A stretch of DNA of 64,000 nt, from assembly GCA_041860225.1 (NCBI GenBank), contig CP151794.1:1426001-1490000 (forward strand), read 5' to 3'. Below, piece by piece: positions 35,512-43,448 of this stretch. The notes beneath the pieces are model-generated. The model saw nothing but the letters and a program-made list of their open reading frames with translations, was not told where the DNA came from and made no database searches. The position numbers were made by a program, and so were the translations under genes. This stretch comes from Magnimaribacter mokuoloeensis (GTDB lineage Bacteria; Pseudomonadota; Gammaproteobacteria; Magnimaribacterales; Magnimaribacteraceae). Position 1 is the stretch's first letter, and the number at the start of each line of letters is the position of its first letter.

Positions 35512-36141
35512 CTAGATGTAATAACTAGATTTTGTCATTACTCGGGCAATAACTGACATGAGTTTTTTAATCCCTTCGGGAAGATCTACAGCACCTGACT
35601 CGAGTGCTTCTTGACTATGTTGAGCTTCATCAATTCTCATTTGTTCAAGAATTGCAATTGTCTTTTTATCTTCAGTTGAAAGTTTATCTAAATGCCCTTC
35701 TAAATGAGTAACAACTTGCTCTTCTGTTTCATGAACAAATCCTAAGCTCCATTTATCACCTGCAGCGCCTGCTATAGCTCCCATACCAAAAGAAAGGCCA
35801 TACCAGATTGGACTGAGCATACTGGGTTTATCATTAAGTTCCTCTAAACGCTTATTACACCATGATAGATGATCTAATTCTTCTAGAGCTGCATGATCCA
35901 TTTTTTCTCTAGTACCCTCCAATCTTGCTGTGAGTGCTTGGCCTCTATATAGGCCTTGAGCAGCAACTTCTCCGGAATGATTAACTCTCATAAGATTAGC
36001 TGAATTATTTCTATCAAATTCACTAAGATTATCGTCATGTATATCAGCTGCAGGATATTGTCTATTTTCCTTTTGGTAATTATCCAAAGAAAATTTTATA
36101 CCCTTATCAATTTCCGAAATTATTTGATCTACAAAATTCAT
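35512..36141 (-). CDS. coq7: demethoxyubiquinone hydroxylase Coq7
   Basis: Di-iron monooxygenase that adds the last hydroxyl in aerobic ubiquinone synthesis. 209 aa. The carboxylate-bridged di-iron ligands are visible: E in HSGEVAAQGLYRG (about 56-68), EELDHLSWC (ExxH), E in VHETEEQVVTHLEGH, and the last ExxH in RIDEAQHSQEA. Four-helix core. The start overlaps purD by 4 bp (ATGA). Together with ubiA at the left end it shows aerobic ubiquinone synthesis. Confidence 0.95.
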   Translation of the reverse strand: MNFVDQIISEIDKGIKFSLDNYQKENRQYPAADIHDDNLSEFDRNNSANLMRVNHSGEVAAQGLYRGQALTARLEGTREKMDHAALEELDHLSWCNKRLEELNDKPSMLSPIWYGLSFGMGAIAGAAGDKWSLGFVHETEEQVVTHLEGHLDKLSTEDKKTIAILEQMRIDEAQHSQEALESGAVDLPEGIKKLMSVIARVMTKSSYYI

Positions 36142-37421
36142 TTTCTTTCTCTTGCTATAGCCCTGTAGCCTATATCTTTTCTATAGAATGCATCTTCCCA
36201 TTCTATTTCTGATATCGCATCATAAGCTTTATTTTGAGCTGATTCCACAGAATCTCCTAGACTGGTGACGCATAGGACTCTTCCCCCATTTGACTTCAAG
36301 CTATTTGATTCAATCTTTGTTCCTGCATGAAAGATTTTTAAGTCATCTTTTTCTAAAGGAATATTAGTAATATCTTTCCCTTTTGCATATCCATGAGGAT
36401 ATCCTCTAGCAGCTAAAACCACTCCTATGGCCTTTCTTGAATCCCATTCTAGAGGTTGTTCAATAAGGTTTTCATCACATGCTAGGTCACAGAGATAAGC
36501 TAAATCAGATTTAAGCCTCATCATGATTGGTTGAGTTTCAGGGTCTCCAAACCTACAGTTAAACTCTAAGACTTTAAGCTTTTTGTTTGTGTCTATCATC
36601 ATACCTGCATATAAGAATCCGCAGTATTTATATCCATCTTTTCTTAGGCCTTTTAAAGTTGGAAAGATAATTTCATTCATGATTTTTTCATGTACGTATT
36701 CATCTACAATCGGAGCAGGAGAGTAAGCACCCATTCCTCCTGTGTTTGGTCCTTTGTCATTATCTTCGAGAGCCTTATGATCTTGAGATGAGGCAAAGGG
36801 GATTACGTTTGTACCATCCGTCATGACAATGAAACTAGCTTCTTCACCATCTAAAAACTCTTCGATAACAATCTTTTTCCCTGCTTCTCCAAAAACCTTG
36901 GACTCTAAAGATTGATATATTGCTTCTTTTGCTACTTCAACCGTATGAGCTATAGTTACCCCTTTTCCTGCTGCCAGTCCGTCAGCTTTTATAACTATTG
37001 GACACCCCTTTTGCTCAACATATTCAATAGCTCTTTCTGTGTCACTGAAGCTTGAATATTCAGCAGTTGGAATGTGATGTCTTTGAAGGAAGTCTTTCAT
37101 GAACTCCTTTGAGCCTTCTAGTTGAGCGGCACCTTTGGATGGGCCAAAACATTTCAAACCAAGATCATTAAATCTATCAGTAATGCCGTTAACCAGTGGG
37201 TCTTCTGGACCTACAATAGTTAGATCAATCCCTTGTTCTAAAGCAAAACTTGCTAGACCTTCTATATCATCTGCCTGTATGCCTACATTAGTTAAATGAT
37301 CTTCTAATTCTGTTCCTCCATTACCAGGAGCCACAAATACTGAAGTAACTAAAGTACTCTGAGAAATTTTCCATGATAGTGCGTGTTCTCTTCCTCCAGC
37401 ACCTACAACCAAAACCTTCAT
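36138..37421 (-). CDS. purD: phosphoribosylamine-glycine ligase
   Basis: ATP-grasp enzyme that makes GAR, step 2 of purine synthesis. 427 aa. MKVLVVGAGGREHALSWKI, VGPEDPLVNGITD, IVIKADGLAAGKGVTIA (ATP-grasp B loop, about 145-161), SFIVMTDGTNVIPFASSQDHK, GPNTGGMGAYSPAP and EFNCRFGDPETQ are diagnostic. Two bases downstream of purH. The fis-purH-purD order is typical for gammaproteobacteria. Confidence 0.97.
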   Translation of the reverse strand: MKVLVVGAGGREHALSWKISQSTLVTSVFVAPGNGGTELEDHLTNVGIQADDIEGLASFALEQGIDLTIVGPEDPLVNGITDRFNDLGLKCFGPSKGAAQLEGSKEFMKDFLQRHHIPTAEYSSFSDTERAIEYVEQKGCPIVIKADGLAAGKGVTIAHTVEVAKEAIYQSLESKVFGEAGKKIVIEEFLDGEEASFIVMTDGTNVIPFASSQDHKALEDNDKGPNTGGMGAYSPAPIVDEYVHEKIMNEIIFPTLKGLRKDGYKYCGFLYAGMMIDTNKKLKVLEFNCRFGDPETQPIMMRLKSDLAYLCDLACDENLIEQPLEWDSRKAIGVVLAARGYPHGYAKGKDITNIPLEKDDLKIFHAGTKIESNSLKSNGGRVLCVTSLGDSVESAQNKAYDAISEIEWEDAFYRKDIGYRAIARERK

Positions 37422-37423
37422 AC

Positions 37424-38992
37424 TTAGTGTCTAAAGTGCCTTATGCCAGTAAAAAGCATTGCCATGCCTGCTTCATTTGCAGCATCAATAACTTCTTGAT
37501 CTCGCATAGAACCGCCAGGTTGAATGACTGAAGTAATTCCAATTTTAGCCGCAGCATCTATACCATCTCTGAAAGGGAAGAAAGCATCAGATGCCATCGA
37601 GCAGCCTTCAGTTTTAAAGCCTCTTTCTAATGCCTTAGAAGCTGCTATTTGTGCACTATCTATTCTACTCATTTGTCCAGCTCCGATACCGATAGTTTGA
37701 TTATCTTTGGTATAAACAATGGCATTAGATTTAACAAATTTACAAACTTTCCACGCGAATAAACAATTTTGTATTTCGTCTTCGCTGGGTTCTCTTTGCG
37801 AGACTATCTTAATATCTTGATCAGAAAGCGTGGCTATATCGCTATCTTGTAATAATAATCCGCCAGCAACACTCAAAAGCTTGGGGTTATTATTTTGCTC
37901 TCCTAGAACTTCAGTATCTAATACTCTGATATTTTCTTTGCCTGACAAGATCTTTTGGGAGTCTTCTGTAACTCCGGGTGCGATGATGACTTCCACAAAT
38001 TGGTTTGCAATTATTTTACTTGCAGTTGCTCCATCCAGAGGCCTGTTGAAAGCAATTATTCCACCAAAAGCAGAAGTTTCATCCGAAGCAAAAGCTTTTT
38101 CATAAGCTTCTAAAATTGAAGCTCCAAGAGCTATACCGCACGGATTTGCATGTTTAACTATAACGCATGCTGGTTCTATGAAAGTTTTTACACATTCATA
38201 AGCCGCATCCGTATCAGCAATATTATTATAGGAAAGTTCTTTACCTTGGAGCTGCTTAGCTGATGAAATATTGTCCTCATTAAGTTCACTAGTATTGACA
38301 TAGAATGCTGCTGACTGATGAGGATTCTCACCATATCTTAGCTCTTGCTTGAGTTCATATTTTCCAAATATATATTTAGGTTTTGTTTCTTGTTGTTGAT
38401 TGAGATAGTTTGAAATGGCGGAGTCATAATTTGCGGTATGACTGAAGGCTTTAGCGGCTAGCTTTCTCCTAGTTTCTAAAGAAATTGCTCCTTCATTTTT
38501 AGAAATTTCTTTGAGGACACTTTTATAGTCACCAGGTTCTACAACTACTCCTACGAATAAATTATTCTTTGCAGCGGACCTAACCATGCTCGGACCACCT
38601 ATATCAATATTTTCTATGGCAATTTCAAGAGTTGTATCTTCTTTGGCAATAGTTTCTATAAACGGATATAAATTTACTACAACCAGATCAATCTCTTTGA
38701 TTTGATTTTTTGCCATTACCTCTTGATCTATATCCCTTCTGGCAAGGATACCTCCATGAACTTTGGGATGAAGGGTTTTAACTCTGCCATCCATCATTTC
38801 AGGAAAACCGGTATGATCAGAAATATCAATGGCATCAATACCCGCTTCTAGCAAAGTTTTTAGAGTTCCACCTGTAGATATTATTTCAATCCCATAATCA
38901 TTAGACAGAGAGGAACAGAATTCCACTATGCCTTCTTTGTTGGATACGCTAACTAAAGCTCTTTTAATTTTTGGATTGGCAGTTTTAGCCAT
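37424..38992 (-). CDS. purH: bifunctional AICAR transformylase/IMP cyclohydrolase
   Basis: Catalyses the last two purine steps. 522 aa. N-terminal IMP cyclohydrolase (MGS-like) with RALVSVSNKEGIVEF, ISTGGTLKTL, GFPEMMDGRVKTLHPKVHGGIL; C-terminal transformylase with LRYGENPHQSAAFY, CVIVKHANPCG (catalytic Lys-His, about 278-288), SAFGGIIAFN and SMASDAFFPFRDGID. Seven bases after fis. Confidence 0.97.
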   Translation of the reverse strand: MAKTANPKIKRALVSVSNKEGIVEFCSSLSNDYGIEIISTGGTLKTLLEAGIDAIDISDHTGFPEMMDGRVKTLHPKVHGGILARRDIDQEVMAKNQIKEIDLVVVNLYPFIETIAKEDTTLEIAIENIDIGGPSMVRSAAKNNLFVGVVVEPGDYKSVLKEISKNEGAISLETRRKLAAKAFSHTANYDSAISNYLNQQQETKPKYIFGKYELKQELRYGENPHQSAAFYVNTSELNEDNISSAKQLQGKELSYNNIADTDAAYECVKTFIEPACVIVKHANPCGIALGASILEAYEKAFASDETSAFGGIIAFNRPLDGATASKIIANQFVEVIIAPGVTEDSQKILSGKENIRVLDTEVLGEQNNNPKLLSVAGGLLLQDSDIATLSDQDIKIVSQREPSEDEIQNCLFAWKVCKFVKSNAIVYTKDNQTIGIGAGQMSRIDSAQIAASKALERGFKTEGCSMASDAFFPFRDGIDAAAKIGITSVIQPGGSMRDQEVIDAANEAGMAMLFTGIRHFRH

Positions 38993-38999
38993 TATTAGA

Positions 39000-39263
39000 C
39001 TAGAGTAATTTGTGTTCTTTCAGCTTAGTTCTTAGGGTGCCTCGATTTATTCCTAGAATCTTACTTGCCTTTGATTGATTGTCATTACATTCTTTCATGA
39101 CAATTTCCAGTAAAGGAAGCTCCACTTCTTTGAGGACCATGTTGTAAATATCAGTTGGTTTTTCACCATCTAATTCTTTGAAATATTTTCTCATACTTTT
39201 AGAAACTTGATGACCCAGCTGCCTTCCTTCGCCGTTGAATTTCTTTTTCTTGTTTTGAGTCAC
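39000..39263 (-). CDS. fis: nucleoid-associated protein Fis
   Basis: 87-aa DNA-bending regulator. The C-terminal helix-turn-helix NDNQSKASKILGINRGTLRTKLKEH spans about residues 60-84 and is nearly identical in pattern to E. coli Fis; the central dimerisation helices precede it (VLKEVELPLLEIVMKEC). It heads the fis-purH-purD-coq7 unit. The 192-bp gap upstream to rsmE is one of the longest non-coding stretches and must hold the promoters of both directions. Confidence 0.94.
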   Translation of the reverse strand: MTQNKKKKFNGEGRQLGHQVSKSMRKYFKELDGEKPTDIYNMVLKEVELPLLEIVMKECNDNQSKASKILGINRGTLRTKLKEHKLL

Positions 39264-39440
39264 TTGATTAAATTTTGTTCAGTTGTAATTTCTAAAAGGA
39301 CTACGAATAATACCCAACATATTTTATCTTTCAAGCAGTTTCACTATTTACTGAAAAGAAGTTTTTAAATCATTACTTTCAGTCATAAGATTGATCTCTT
39401 TTTTATTCAATACACTTTAAATCAGTTTGATGATTTAAAA

Positions 39441-39446
39441 TATAAT
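39441..39446 (+). promoter_or_regulatory. candidate -10 box of rsmE
   Basis: TATAAT lies only 9 bp before the rsmE ATG (39456), so initiation about 7 nt downstream would give an almost leaderless mRNA. No Shine-Dalgarno is visible and no good -35 is found 16-18 bp upstream, so support is weak. Confidence 0.3.
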
Positions 39447-39455
39447 TTTAAAAAA

Positions 39456-40178
39456 ATGAATTACACAAGAACTTTTTTAAACCGCTCATTCGTTCAAGAC
39501 GAAACCTTTCAGTTAGAAAAAAAGTATTTTCATCATGATTTGAATGTCTTAAGAAAAAAAACAGGAGATGTTTTTATTGTTTTTGATGGGAAAGGCAACT
39601 CAGCAATGGCTGAAGTCCTAAGTACTAAAAAATATTTTGAGATTCTTATTAAGAAATTATTTCCCCCAACTCCAAGAGAAGGTGTAAGTATAGATTTAGG
39701 ACAGTCACTCATTAAAAACGATCCATTTAATATGGCAATTCAAAAAGCGACTGAACTTGGAGTAAGTACTTTCACTCCTTTGCTTTCTGAAAGGGTTGTA
39801 GTTAATCGAAAAAATATTAACTCCGACCGAAAGATAGAGAAATGGTATCAAACAGCTAGAGGAGCATGCGAACAATGCGGTGAGAATTGGCTGCCTTCTA
39901 TTAATGAGCCTATCAGTATAAAAGAATGGTCTCAAGAGACTTCTTCAAAGACTAAATTAGTACTTTACCCCAATGCAGATATCAAACTTTCTGATATAGA
40001 AATTAACGAAACTGTGTCTATTGCAATAGGACCAGAAGGAGACTTCACTCAAGAAGAGGTTGGTATATTTCAAGAAGCTGATTTTATACCTGTTACTATG
40101 GGACATAGAATATTAAGAGCAGAAACGGCAGCCATATCTGTAGTAAGTGCTATAAGATACAGTGCGAAAGAATTTTAA
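39456..40178 (+). CDS. rsmE: 16S rRNA m3U1498 methyltransferase RsmE
   Basis: SPOUT-family methyltransferase acting on U1498 of 16S rRNA. 240 aa. N-terminal PUA-like domain (HHDLNVLRKKTGDVFIVFDGKG), then the knotted SAM site with LGQSLIKNDPFNMAIQKATELGV (about 86-108), ACEQCGENWLP, IAIGPEGDFTQEEV (about 190-203) and MGHRILRAETAAISVVSAIRY. First gene of rsmE-gshB-ruvX-dnaG. Confidence 0.95.
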   Translation: MNYTRTFLNRSFVQDETFQLEKKYFHHDLNVLRKKTGDVFIVFDGKGNSAMAEVLSTKKYFEILIKKLFPPTPREGVSIDLGQSLIKNDPFNMAIQKATELGVSTFTPLLSERVVVNRKNINSDRKIEKWYQTARGACEQCGENWLPSINEPISIKEWSQETSSKTKLVLYPNADIKLSDIEINETVSIAIGPEGDFTQEEVGIFQEADFIPVTMGHRILRAETAAISVVSAIRYSAKEF

Positions 40179-40198
40179 TTGAAGAACTGGGAAGTGAT

Positions 40199-41140
40199 AT
40201 GAAGTTAGGTGTTGTGATGGATCCAATTGAAACTATAAATTTCAAAAAAGATAGCACATTAGCAATGATGATTGAGGCGCAAAAGAAGAATCATGAAATC
40301 TTTTATATGACTCCAAATTCCCTATTTATAAATTCAGGAATTTCTTATGCTACTACTTCAAACATTGAAGTTAGAAATGATCCTTTAGACTGGTTTTCAT
40401 TAGAGGAAGAGAAATTAATAAAGCTATCTGAGCTAGATGCTATTTTAATGAGACAAGATCCTCCCTTTAATTCTGATTACATCTATAACACCTATATTTT
40501 AGAAATGGCTTCCAGAGAAGGTGTCAGTGTTTTTAATAATCCAAGAAGCTTGAGGGACTGCAATGAAAAGGTATTTGCCTCAGAATTTCCTCAATGCTGT
40601 ACCAAACATTTAGTAACAAGTAATAAGCAACTTTTATCAGATTTTGTAGAAGAGCACAGAGACACTGTGATAAAGCCATTAGACGGAATGGGCGGTGCAT
40701 CTATTTTTAGATTAAAGAAAAATGACCCTAACTTAAATGTTATCTTAGAGACAATAACTCATCACTTTGCTCAAAAGGTCATGATACAAGAGTATATTCC
40801 TGAGATTTCGGAAGGGGATAAGCGAGTGCTTTTGGTTAATGGACAGCCTATGTCCGCAGCTATTGCAAGAATCCCAGCAGAAGGAGAGCTCAGAGGTAAT
40901 CTAGCAGCTGGTGCTTCAGCAGTAGCTAAATCATTATCAGAGAGAGATATGTGGATTTGTAAAGAGGTTGGTCCTACCTTAGTTGAAAAAGGATTATTAT
41001 TGGTTGGGGTAGATATCATTGGAGATTATCTGACTGAGATAAACGTTACCAGTCCCACTTGTTTTAAAGAATATAAAGAACTTTGCGACATCGATGTTGC
41101 GAAAACTTTTATAGAAGCAGTAGAAGAATTTACTCCATGA
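40199..41140 (+). CDS. gshB: glutathione synthetase
   Basis: ATP-grasp ligase that joins gamma-glutamylcysteine and glycine. 313 aa. GVVMDPIETINFKKDSTLAM is the classic N-terminus; MRQDPPFNSDYIYNTYIL, the ATP-binding VIKPLDGMGGASIFR (about 157-171), GDKRVLLVNGQPM, IPAEGELRGNLAAG and the terminal INVTSPTCFKEY are all present. Stop overlaps the ruvX start (ATGA). The yqgE gene commonly found between gshB and ruvX is absent. Confidence 0.96.
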   Translation: MKLGVVMDPIETINFKKDSTLAMMIEAQKKNHEIFYMTPNSLFINSGISYATTSNIEVRNDPLDWFSLEEEKLIKLSELDAILMRQDPPFNSDYIYNTYILEMASREGVSVFNNPRSLRDCNEKVFASEFPQCCTKHLVTSNKQLLSDFVEEHRDTVIKPLDGMGGASIFRLKKNDPNLNVILETITHHFAQKVMIQEYIPEISEGDKRVLLVNGQPMSAAIARIPAEGELRGNLAAGASAVAKSLSERDMWICKEVGPTLVEKGLLLVGVDIIGDYLTEINVTSPTCFKEYKELCDIDVAKTFIEAVEEFTP

Positions 41141-41562
41141 ATGAAAGTTTGCCGAGGGTTGTGATGGCCTTTGATTTTGGAATAAAGCATATAGGAATTG
41201 CAATTGGACAAGAAATAACCAGAACAGCTTCCACTTTCTATTCAATTACTGCTGTTGATGGCCAACCTAACTGGATTGAATTGGACAAGATTATCAGTGA
41301 ATGGCAGCCTCATCTTTTTGTGGTGGGTGACCCCTTGAATATGGATGGAAGTAGAAGCAAGATTCAAGATCTAGCAGATAGATTCTCTAATTCACTTAAT
41401 AAGAGATATGATATCGATATAGAAAAAACTGATGAAAGGTTAACAAGTAGAGAAGCTAAAGAAAGACTTGAGAGAGATCCTATTGGTACTAAAGATTCTT
41501 CCAATAAGCACAGTGTCTCAGCACAAGTTATTTTAGAAGATTGGTTTAGGAGCAAAGATTAG
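41137..41562 (+). CDS. ruvX: YqgF/RuvX family RNase H-fold nuclease
   Basis: Putative pre-16S rRNA nuclease, 141 aa from the ATG at 41137 that overlaps the gshB stop. The open frame extends further up (to 41083), but the family start MAFDFGIKHIGIAIGQ follows shortly after 41137, so the long version is unlikely. FVVGDPLNMDGSRSKI (metal Asp in the RNase H-like core), KTDERLTSREAKERL and SAQVILEDWF match YqgF. Followed by dnaG with one base overlap. Confidence 0.9.
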   Translation: MNESLPRVVMAFDFGIKHIGIAIGQEITRTASTFYSITAVDGQPNWIELDKIISEWQPHLFVVGDPLNMDGSRSKIQDLADRFSNSLNKRYDIDIEKTDERLTSREAKERLERDPIGTKDSSNKHSVSAQVILEDWFRSKD

Positions 41563-43382
41563 TGGCAGGTTCAATACCTCAAGATTTTATAAGAGATATA
41601 GTTGATACAACCGATATAGTGTCATTAGTAGATTCCTATTTACCTCTAAAAAGAAAAGGCAAAGATCATTGGGGACAGTGTCCTTTCTGTGATGATGGTA
41701 AAAATCCTTCATTTAGTGTCAGTGAGCAAAAGCAGTTTTATTTTTGTTTCAAATGTAGAGCCAGTGGCAATGTAATTGGTTTCCTGCAATCTCATCAAGG
41801 ATACGATTTCATAGAGTCGATAGAGGCTTTAGCGGCACGAGCAGGCATGGAAGTGCCTTATGAAAATAACAGTAGCGTAAGTACCGAGAAGAATCCTATA
41901 TATGAAGCACTGCAGATCGCTACAGATATTTTCGAAAAAAACTTAGCTAACTCAGATAGCTCCGAACATGTGAGAAATTACGTACTAAAGGAAAGAAAAA
42001 TCTCCAGTGAAGTTTGTAAAAAGTTTTCTTTAGGGTATGCCAGTAAATCTTGGGATGCACTTTCTAAGGAAATGTTAGGCAAGGGTATTACAGAAGATAT
42101 TCTTATTAAGGCAGGCTTAGCCAAAAAAAATAAAGACAATAAACTATTCGATGTTTTCAGAGATAGGCTCATGTTCCCCATTAAAGATCGAAAAGGAAGA
42201 GTTGTTGGTTTTGGAGGACGAGTAATGAATCCTGATGACCAGCCTAAATACCTTAACACTGGTGAAACACCTGTATTTCAAAAGAGCAGGGAGTTATATG
42301 GCCTCTTTGAAGCCCTTGAGTTCAGAAAGGACCTTAAAGAAATATATGTTGTTGAAGGTTATATGGATTCCATTGCGATGTATGAACATAGCATGACTAA
42401 TTCTGTCGCAACTCTTGGAATAGCCACTAATAGATTTCATATTCAGAAATTATTACAAATAGTTAATGAGATAGTTTTCTGTTTTGATGGAGATGATGCT
42501 GGTCGAGGTGCTGCATGGGGAGCTCTAAAAAATGTATTGCCTTCAATTACAGACGGCACTGAAATAAAGTTTTTATTCCTTCCTGAAGGAGAAGATCCTG
42601 CTAGCCTATTGGAAAAAAATTCTGTGGAGAGTTTCAAAGAATTATCTAAAAATTCAAATCTTCTTTCAGAATATTTTATAGAAAGGCTCACCCAAGTTTC
42701 TGAAGTAACATCCTTAGAGAAGAAAGCATCCTTAGCCTCTAAAGCAATGGAACTTTTATCTACGATGCAAGAGAGTTCAATTAAAAGGCTATTAGAAGGA
42801 GAGGTTTCTAAATTAACTGGTCTTGATACGAAGGATCTTAAAACTCAGAGTAAAACGATTAATTATCCTAATAGAGTTAACAAAGGAGCTATCCAGGATG
42901 CTGATAAAAAAGATAAAAGCTTTGAGGCAACTGGTTTGGGATCCAAGATATTATCTGTAGTCTTATCTTATCCATATTTAGCTAGAGAAATAGAGGATTT
43001 GGATAAATTCAGTAACTTCAATGAGCCTGAGGTTAGATTGATGACCGAGGTTGTAGCATTTTTTATTGAACGACCAGAAGATGGAATTGCTGATCTTCTC
43101 AGTACATTGGATAAAGAGTCAGCCTCTTTTGTTGGTGCCTTAATTTCGATTAATGATCAAGTAGAGGAACAGAACGCTAGAGACTATCTTAATGACTGCT
43201 TATTTAATCTTAGGAAATCCGATTCAGTCACAAGAATCTTAGAGCTAAAAGAAATCTTTGAAGAGGGCAACTTGTCCGAAGATGAAACTTTTGAACTTCA
43301 ACAACATTTGCTGTCTAATATTCATAAATTAGAAGAGCCTGAAAAGAATCTTCTAAAAAAACTTAGTCACAAGGGCGCTTAG
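41562..43382 (+). CDS. dnaG: DNA primase DnaG
   Basis: Makes RNA primers at the replication fork. 606 aa. N-terminal zinc ribbon CPFCDDGKNPSF ... FYFCFKC with Cys at 40, 43, 62 and 65; the usual ligand set is Cys-His-Cys-Cys (CPFH), so here His is replaced by Cys and one residue is inserted. Catalytic core: VGFGGRVMNPDDQPKYLNTGETPVF, TOPRIM acidic residues in IYVVEGYMDSIAM and FCFDGDDAGRGAAW. C-terminal helicase-binding region is less conserved. Start is GTG 41562 overlapping the ruvX stop. Confidence 0.96.
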   Translation: MAGSIPQDFIRDIVDTTDIVSLVDSYLPLKRKGKDHWGQCPFCDDGKNPSFSVSEQKQFYFCFKCRASGNVIGFLQSHQGYDFIESIEALAARAGMEVPYENNSSVSTEKNPIYEALQIATDIFEKNLANSDSSEHVRNYVLKERKISSEVCKKFSLGYASKSWDALSKEMLGKGITEDILIKAGLAKKNKDNKLFDVFRDRLMFPIKDRKGRVVGFGGRVMNPDDQPKYLNTGETPVFQKSRELYGLFEALEFRKDLKEIYVVEGYMDSIAMYEHSMTNSVATLGIATNRFHIQKLLQIVNEIVFCFDGDDAGRGAAWGALKNVLPSITDGTEIKFLFLPEGEDPASLLEKNSVESFKELSKNSNLLSEYFIERLTQVSEVTSLEKKASLASKAMELLSTMQESSIKRLLEGEVSKLTGLDTKDLKTQSKTINYPNRVNKGAIQDADKKDKSFEATGLGSKILSVVLSYPYLAREIEDLDKFSNFNEPEVRLMTEVVAFFIERPEDGIADLLSTLDKESASFVGALISINDQVEEQNARDYLNDCLFNLRKSDSVTRILELKEIFEEGNLSEDETFELQQHLLSNIHKLEEPEKNLLKKLSHKGA

Positions 43383-43421
43383 AAATTAACTAAAAGTTAG
43401 GTAATTTTGTTAAAAAACTAA

Positions 43422-43427
43422 TATAAT
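43422..43427 (+). promoter_or_regulatory. candidate -10 box of rpoD
   Basis: A perfect TATAAT in the 66-bp dnaG-rpoD gap, 22 bp before the rpoD ATG. No convincing -35 is found at 16-18 bp, so it may need an activator or be fortuitous. Confidence 0.35.
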
Positions 43428-43448
43428 TGCGCACCCTTAAAATTTGTT

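Noticed and set aside
41083..41562. Long form of RuvX starting at 41083
   Set aside because: The extra 18 residues are encoded inside gshB and do not match the family; the ATGA junction at 41137 is the natural start.
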